Positions 59,924 through 64,000 of a stretch of DNA of 64,000 nucleotides are shown here, in pieces (the stretch's first letter is position 1; each line of letters opens with the position of its first letter). The notes beneath the pieces were generated by a model. The model was not told the origin of the DNA. It saw nothing but the letters and a program-made list of their open reading frames with translations, and searched no databases. The DNA is from Cobetia amphilecti (lineage in GTDB: Bacteria > Pseudomonadota > Gammaproteobacteria > Pseudomonadales > Halomonadaceae). The DNA is taken from positions 248,001-312,000 of the forward strand of contig NZ_CP084115.1 of the NCBI RefSeq assembly GCF_020217465.1, given 5' to 3'. The translations under genes and the position numbers were made by a program.

Positions 59924-62104
59924 ATGCATGATTCCCGCTCGCCAGAGCCCTCTCGTCCCACTGATAGCGAAGCGCAGGAGCCGGATCTCTCCGGTGTGCG
60001 CGACGAATCCGCCGAAGCTGCGCCGTGGCGCATGGAGCTGCCCTGGCTGGGGCGTGCCGTCTTCGTGATCTCCATCGTCATCTGTCTGGCGCACCTGTAC
60101 TTCAACACCGTCTCGACCCTGTCGGAGCTGTGGGTGAGCGCCTTGCACTACGGCCTGTTCGGTCTGCTGTGCGCGCTGACCATTCCGATGCTGACGCCGG
60201 CCAGTGATGGTGCCAAGCGCTGGGTGCTGGGCGTGGATGTCATGCTGGGGCTGGCGGCACTGGGTTGCGGCCTCTATCTGATCGGCTTCGAGGATGCGCT
60301 CTATGACCGCGGCGTGGTGTTCTCCACCGCGGACTGGGTGGTCTCCATCGTCGCGGTCGGTCTGATCCTCGAGTTCGCGCGTCGCACCACCGGCTGGTTC
60401 ATCCCGGTGCTGTGTCTGATCGCGCTGACCTACGTGGCCTGGTGGGGCAAGTATGTCGGCGGCGTGTTCAACTTCCCGGGCCTGACCTGGGAGACGGTGC
60501 TGTTCAGAAGCTTCATCGGCGGCGAAGGGATGCTGGGCTCCATCGCGCGCATCTCCTGGTCCTACGTGTTCATGTTCATCCTGTTCGGGGCCTTTCTGGT
60601 CAAGTCCGGCGCGGGTGACTTCATCATCGATCTGGCGCGCTGCGCGGCAGGTCGCTTCAAGGGCGGGCCGGGCTTCGTGGCGGTGTTCGCCTCCGGCCTG
60701 ATGGGCTCGGTGTCCGGTTCGAGTGTCGCCAACACCGTCTCCACCGGTGTGATCACGATTCCGCTGATGCGCCGTGCCGGCTTCCCGGCGCGCTTCGCGG
60801 CAGGGGTCGAGGCCGCCGCCTCGACCGGTGGCCAGCTGATGCCGCCGGTAATGGGCGCGGGCGCCTTCATCATGGCGTCCTATACCCAGGTGCCGTACCT
60901 GACCATCGTCGGCGTGGCCGCCTTGCCGGCGCTGCTCTACTTCCTGTCGGTGGCCATGTTCGTGCGCATCGAGGCCAAGCGCTCCGACGCCACGGCGCTG
61001 GATGACCCGCAGGGCCCGCGTCTCAAGGACGTGCTCAAGGATGGCTGGCACTATCTGGCACCGCTGTTCGTGCTGGTCGGCGCGCTGATCTACGGCTTCA
61101 CGCCGACCTACGCCGCCGGCATCGCGATCCTGTCCGTCATCGCGGCCTCGTGGCTGTCGAAGAATCCGATGAAGCTCGGCGACATCATCGAGGCGATGCT
61201 GGCCGGGGTGCGCAACATGACCACCACGGCGATTCTGCTGATCACCGTCGGCCTGATCGTCAACGTCGTCTCCACCACCGGTATCGGCAACACCTTCTCG
61301 CTGATGATCACCGACTGGGCGGGTGGCAGCCTGCTGATCACCATCATCCTGATCGCACTGGCCTCGTTGATTCTGGGCATGGGCCTGCCGGTGACGGCGT
61401 CCTATATCGTGCTGGGCACGCTGTCCGCCCCGGCGCTCTACAACCTGATCGCCCATTCCCAGCTGGTGGATCTGCTGGCGGCGGGCAACCTGCCGGAGCA
61501 GGCCAAGGCCATCTTCATGCTGGCAGCACCGGACAAGCTGGACCTGCTGGGTGCGCCGATGAGCATGGACGCCGCCCGCGAACTGCTGGCGCTGGTGCCG
61601 GATACCTTCCAGAGCCAGCTGTATGAGCAGGCGCTGTCGCCGCACGTGCTGACCATGGCACTGGTGAGTGCGCACATGATCATCTTCTGGCTGTCCCAGG
61701 ATTCCAACGTCACGCCGCCGGTCTGCCTGACCGCCTTCGCGGCAGCCGCGATCGCCCGCACACCGCCGATGAAGACCGGCCTGATGGCATGGAAGATCGC
61801 CAAGGGACTCTACATCGTGCCGCTGCTGTTCGCCTGGAGCCCGCTGATCTCCGGTGACATCGGCGAAATGCTGACGGTGTTCGTGTTCGCGCTGTTCGGG
61901 ATCTACGCCATCGTCGCGGGCCTGGAAGGCTATCTGGAGCACGAGCTGCCCTGGTGGCTGCGTCTGGCGATGTTCCCGCTCGGTGCGCTGATGCTGTGGC
62001 CGCATGGTCAGCTGACCTACGACCTCGCAGGCCTGGTCATCTTCCTGGGCGTGCTGACCTACAGCGTGCGTCAGAGTGGCCGGCAGGAAGCGCTGGCGCA
62101 CTGA
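59924..62104 (+). CDS. fused TRAP transporter permease (4TM/12TM)
   Basis: 726 residues, GAGG before the ATG. A DctQ-like part (about 40-180, four helices: AVFVISIVICLAHLYFN, YGLFGLLCALTIPML) is fused to a DctM-like part, as in the TRAP permeases that work with TAXI proteins. Signatures include FASGLMGSVSGSSVANTVSTGVITIPLMRRAG, TGGQLMPPVMGAGAFIMASYT, and LILGMGLPVTASYIVLGTLSAPAL. It carries the ligand of the upstream binding protein with Na+ or H+. Confidence 0.94.
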   Translation: MHDSRSPEPSRPTDSEAQEPDLSGVRDESAEAAPWRMELPWLGRAVFVISIVICLAHLYFNTVSTLSELWVSALHYGLFGLLCALTIPMLTPASDGAKRWVLGVDVMLGLAALGCGLYLIGFEDALYDRGVVFSTADWVVSIVAVGLILEFARRTTGWFIPVLCLIALTYVAWWGKYVGGVFNFPGLTWETVLFRSFIGGEGMLGSIARISWSYVFMFILFGAFLVKSGAGDFIIDLARCAAGRFKGGPGFVAVFASGLMGSVSGSSVANTVSTGVITIPLMRRAGFPARFAAGVEAAASTGGQLMPPVMGAGAFIMASYTQVPYLTIVGVAALPALLYFLSVAMFVRIEAKRSDATALDDPQGPRLKDVLKDGWHYLAPLFVLVGALIYGFTPTYAAGIAILSVIAASWLSKNPMKLGDIIEAMLAGVRNMTTTAILLITVGLIVNVVSTTGIGNTFSLMITDWAGGSLLITIILIALASLILGMGLPVTASYIVLGTLSAPALYNLIAHSQLVDLLAAGNLPEQAKAIFMLAAPDKLDLLGAPMSMDAARELLALVPDTFQSQLYEQALSPHVLTMALVSAHMIIFWLSQDSNVTPPVCLTAFAAAAIARTPPMKTGLMAWKIAKGLYIVPLLFAWSPLISGDIGEMLTVFVFALFGIYAIVAGLEGYLEHELPWWLRLAMFPLGALMLWPHGQLTYDLAGLVIFLGVLTYSVRQSGRQEALAH

Positions 62105-62308
62105 GCCAGGCGTGTCGGATGAGCGCCAGACGCGTCAGTCGATGTGGCTGAAGCAGGCGTGACGCGACGCGATATGCTATGAACGATGCCCGGCATCACT
62201 TTCCCCCGCTCAGTCACGCGAGGGTGGTGTGTCGGGCATCGCGCGCTCTGGGGCCTGTCCGCCTCGGGCGTCTTCACTCAACGGGATGGCGGGACAAGGA
62301 ATGTCGGC

Positions 62309-63088
62309 ATGATGTCGGATGTTGCAGGGCTGACCAGCGGCCTTGATCTGATCAGCGTAGTGGCGCTGATCGCACTGGGTGGCGTGGCCGGTTTCATCAA
62401 TGTGCTGTCGGCGGGTGGCTCGATGCTGACGCTGCCATTGCTGATGTTTCTCGGCCTGCCGCCTGCGCAGGCCAATGCCACCAACCGCGTGGCGATCGCG
62501 CTGCAGAGTGCGACCGCGACCAGCACCTTCCTCAAGGCGGGCGCTCACAACATGGGGGTGGCCTGGCGGCTGGCCGTACCCGCCGTGGCAGGCGCCATGC
62601 TGGGCGCCTGGCTGGCGACCCGCATCAGTGCCGAGGCCTTCGAGAGCGTCCTGATCGTGGTGATGGTGGTGTGCTCGATCATGATGCTGCTGCCGACGCC
62701 GCGCATCGACACCCGTGAACTGACGCCGGAGCGCATCACGCCCGTGGTGTTGCTGGCGATGTTCGGCATCGGCATTTATGGTGGCTTCATCCAGGTCGGT
62801 GTCGGCGTGCTGTTCATCGTGGTGCTCTACCGGCTGCTCAAGATCGACCTGACCCAGGTCAACGTCTTCAAGGTCTTCATCGTGTTGATGTATACCCTGC
62901 CGGCGCTGGCGGTGTTCGTGTTCGATGGTCAGGTGCGCTGGGCCTACGGTCTGGTGCTGGCGGTCGGCAACATGAGCGGTGCCTTCCTCGGCGCGCGGGT
63001 CAACATGAGTCCCGCGGGCGCGCGGTGGGTCAAGTGGCTGACGGTCGCGGTCATCTTCATCATCGTGCTCAAGCTGGCGCTGACCTGA
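62309..63088 (+). CDS. TauE/SafE-family membrane permease
   Basis: 259 residues from ATG 62309 (AAGGA 8 nt upstream). About eight membrane segments with the two TauE/SafE repeats: GGVAGFINVLSAGGSMLTLPLLMFLGLPPAQANATNRVAIALQ in the first half and FGIGIYGGFIQVGVGVLFIVVLYRLLKIDLTQVNVFKVFIV in the second. Members export sulfite or sulfoacetate, or import small acids. It follows the TAXI-TRAP operon by about 200 nt on the same strand. The gene ends in an 11-bp repeat array. Confidence 0.9.
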   Translation: MMSDVAGLTSGLDLISVVALIALGGVAGFINVLSAGGSMLTLPLLMFLGLPPAQANATNRVAIALQSATATSTFLKAGAHNMGVAWRLAVPAVAGAMLGAWLATRISAEAFESVLIVVMVVCSIMMLLPTPRIDTRELTPERITPVVLLAMFGIGIYGGFIQVGVGVLFIVVLYRLLKIDLTQVNVFKVFIVLMYTLPALAVFVFDGQVRWAYGLVLAVGNMSGAFLGARVNMSPAGARWVKWLTVAVIFIIVLKLALT

Positions 63089-63123
63089 TGCTGGCCTGAT
63101 GCTGAGCTGATGCTGACCTTATG
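63080..63123 (+). repeat. 11-bp x4 tandem repeat over the TauE/SafE gene stop
   Basis: CTGACCTGATG, CTGGCCTGATG, CTGAGCTGATG and CTGACCTTATG run head to tail; the stop TGA is inside the first unit. Confidence 0.9.
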
Positions 63124-63268
63124 TTAGACACGGAGTAAGCTCGCGGTAATCTGAGCGAAATGCCAGTCTGTCCTGTCGACACACCGGCACGCCGCTCACC
63201 CCCCTATTCATGATGGCGCCGAGCCCGGCTATGGCGTCTCTTCCTTCATCGTTCAGGAGTCTTTCCTC

Positions 63269-64000
63269 ATGCAAGCCATGGTCATCGAGCAGTACGGCGG
63301 TCCCGAAGTGTTCGTCGAGCGCGAACTGGAGACCCCGACACCGGCGCGGGGGCAGGTGCGTATCAAGGTGACGGCTTCCAGCATCAACCCCATCGAGGCC
63401 AAGCTGCGCAGCGGGCTGGTCAAGTCGCACCCGGAATTCCCGGCCATTCTCAATGGCGATGTCTCCGGGGTGATCGATGCCGTCGGCGAAGGCGTATCGG
63501 ACTTCTCCGTCGGGGATGAAGTGCTGGGTTGTGCCGGTGGCGTGAAGGGCTGGCAGGGTGCTCTGGCCGATTATATGATCGCCGACACCCGTGTGATCGT
63601 GAAGCGCCCGAGCCTGGCGGCGCTGACGCTGGAAGAGTGCGCGGCCTTGCCGCTGGTGTTCCTGACGGCCTGGACAGCGTTGGTCTCGCGCGGTCAGATC
63701 AAGGAAGGCGAGCACGTGCTGATCCACGCCGGCACCGGCGGCGTCGGCCATGTCGCGGTACAGATCGCCAAGTATCTCGGCGCGCATGTCACCACCACCG
63801 TGTCCAGCGAAGCCAAGGCGGACCTGGCACGCCAGCTGGGCGCCGACGAGATCATCAACTACCGCGAGGAAGCGGTCGCGGACTACGTGACGCGCCTGAC
63901 CTCCGGGCGTGGCTTCGATCTGGTCTTCGACACCGTCGGTGGTGACAACCTGGATCGCTCCATCGAGGCCACCGCGACCTCCGGTCGTCTGTGCTCCATC
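63269..64000 (+). CDS. MDR-family zinc-type alcohol dehydrogenase/quinone oxidoreductase, 3' end outside window
   Basis: 244 codons visible from ATG 63269 (AGGAG 9 nt upstream); the frame is open at the window edge. The GroES-like N-terminal part has IEQYGGPEVFVERELETPTPARGQVRIKV and PAILNGDVSGVIDAVGEGVSDFSVGDEVLG; the Rossmann loop is HAGTGGVGHVAVQIAKYLGA. No structural zinc cysteines are visible and the catalytic Cys-Glu pair is not evident, so it looks like a zinc-independent NADPH quinone oxidoreductase, QOR type, despite family names. The next part is not seen. Confidence 0.9.
   Translation, partial: MQAMVIEQYGGPEVFVERELETPTPARGQVRIKVTASSINPIEAKLRSGLVKSHPEFPAILNGDVSGVIDAVGEGVSDFSVGDEVLGCAGGVKGWQGALADYMIADTRVIVKRPSLAALTLEECAALPLVFLTAWTALVSRGQIKEGEHVLIHAGTGGVGHVAVQIAKYLGAHVTTTVSSEAKADLARQLGADEIINYREEAVADYVTRLTSGRGFDLVFDTVGGDNLDRSIEATATSGRLCSI

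Noticed and set aside
59012-62101. Open minus-strand frame of 1029 codons
   Set aside because: Exact antisense of the TAXI and TRAP permease genes; composition is His/Gln/Arg-rich shadow coding caused by high G+C, with no start site or domain.

Overview
The window is about 62-63% G+C by eye, densely packed, and looks like chromosome of a marine or halophilic gammaproteobacterium of the Halomonadaceae (Cobetia or Halomonas type; the genus is an inference). The reasons are an ectoine hydroxylase very like the Halomonas elongata enzyme, a BetT choline carrier, several TRAP transporters, and the pseudomonad-like neighbourhood thrB / DUF2782 / polA. I see no rRNA or tRNA gene, no CRISPR array and no insertion sequence.

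Layout. 1-3300 (minus): a sigma-54 activator cut by the window edge and a three-gene set resembling the Caulobacter holdfast-anchor proteins (HfaB/CsgG-like pore lipoprotein, a protein with three NAATSVGNN repeats, an HfaA-like small secreted protein). A good -24/-12 promoter and tandem dyads precede the set. 3700-12802: ectD, a fumarylacetoacetase-family hydrolase, speA, thrB, a DUF2782 protein and polA. 12803-14150: an AT-rich island with one orphan 398-residue protein that may be a defence gene. 14191-20265: a PAS sigma-54 activator, GTCCGG-N4-CCGGAC operators, a sigma-54 promoter and a TRAP dctPQM operon ending in a catalytically degenerate SDR. 20498-27295: a 2-oxoglutarate dioxygenase plus HD-domain pair (related to TmpA/TmpB or PhnY/PhnZ), a betaine-type binding protein and a polar amino-acid-type ABC transporter. 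27454-31128: a TetR repressor diverging from an EmrAB-type pump, with a clear operator between them. 31263-34861: an ftrABCD ferrous iron uptake operon. 35150-42983: tmcA, a tiny lipoprotein, pepD, a His/Arg-rich secreted protein, a PfpI protease-like protein and rmuC. 43331-46018: a bufferin (MNIO RiPP) operon. 46154-50307: App1 phosphatase, Dps and BetT. 50720-55550: two lipoproteins and a DctB/DctD pair whose DctD lacks GAFTGA. 55673-57638: a ZevAB-like metal uptake pair. 57828-64000: a HIT protein, a TAXI-TRAP transporter, a TauE/SafE permease and a truncated MDR oxidoreductase.

Themes. Compatible solutes and quaternary amines recur (EctD, BetT, OpuAC-type binding protein, the dioxygenase/HD pair). 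Metal handling recurs too (FtrABCD, bufferin, ZevAB-like, Dps). Two separate sigma-54 circuits can be read from the DNA with activator, candidate upstream sites and promoter. Many genes end in short degenerate tandem repeats that start at or just after the stop codon, a pattern not explained by any gene.

Limits: all calls come from reading the sequence and remembered family features. No database search was run. Residue numbers are counted by hand from the chosen starts.
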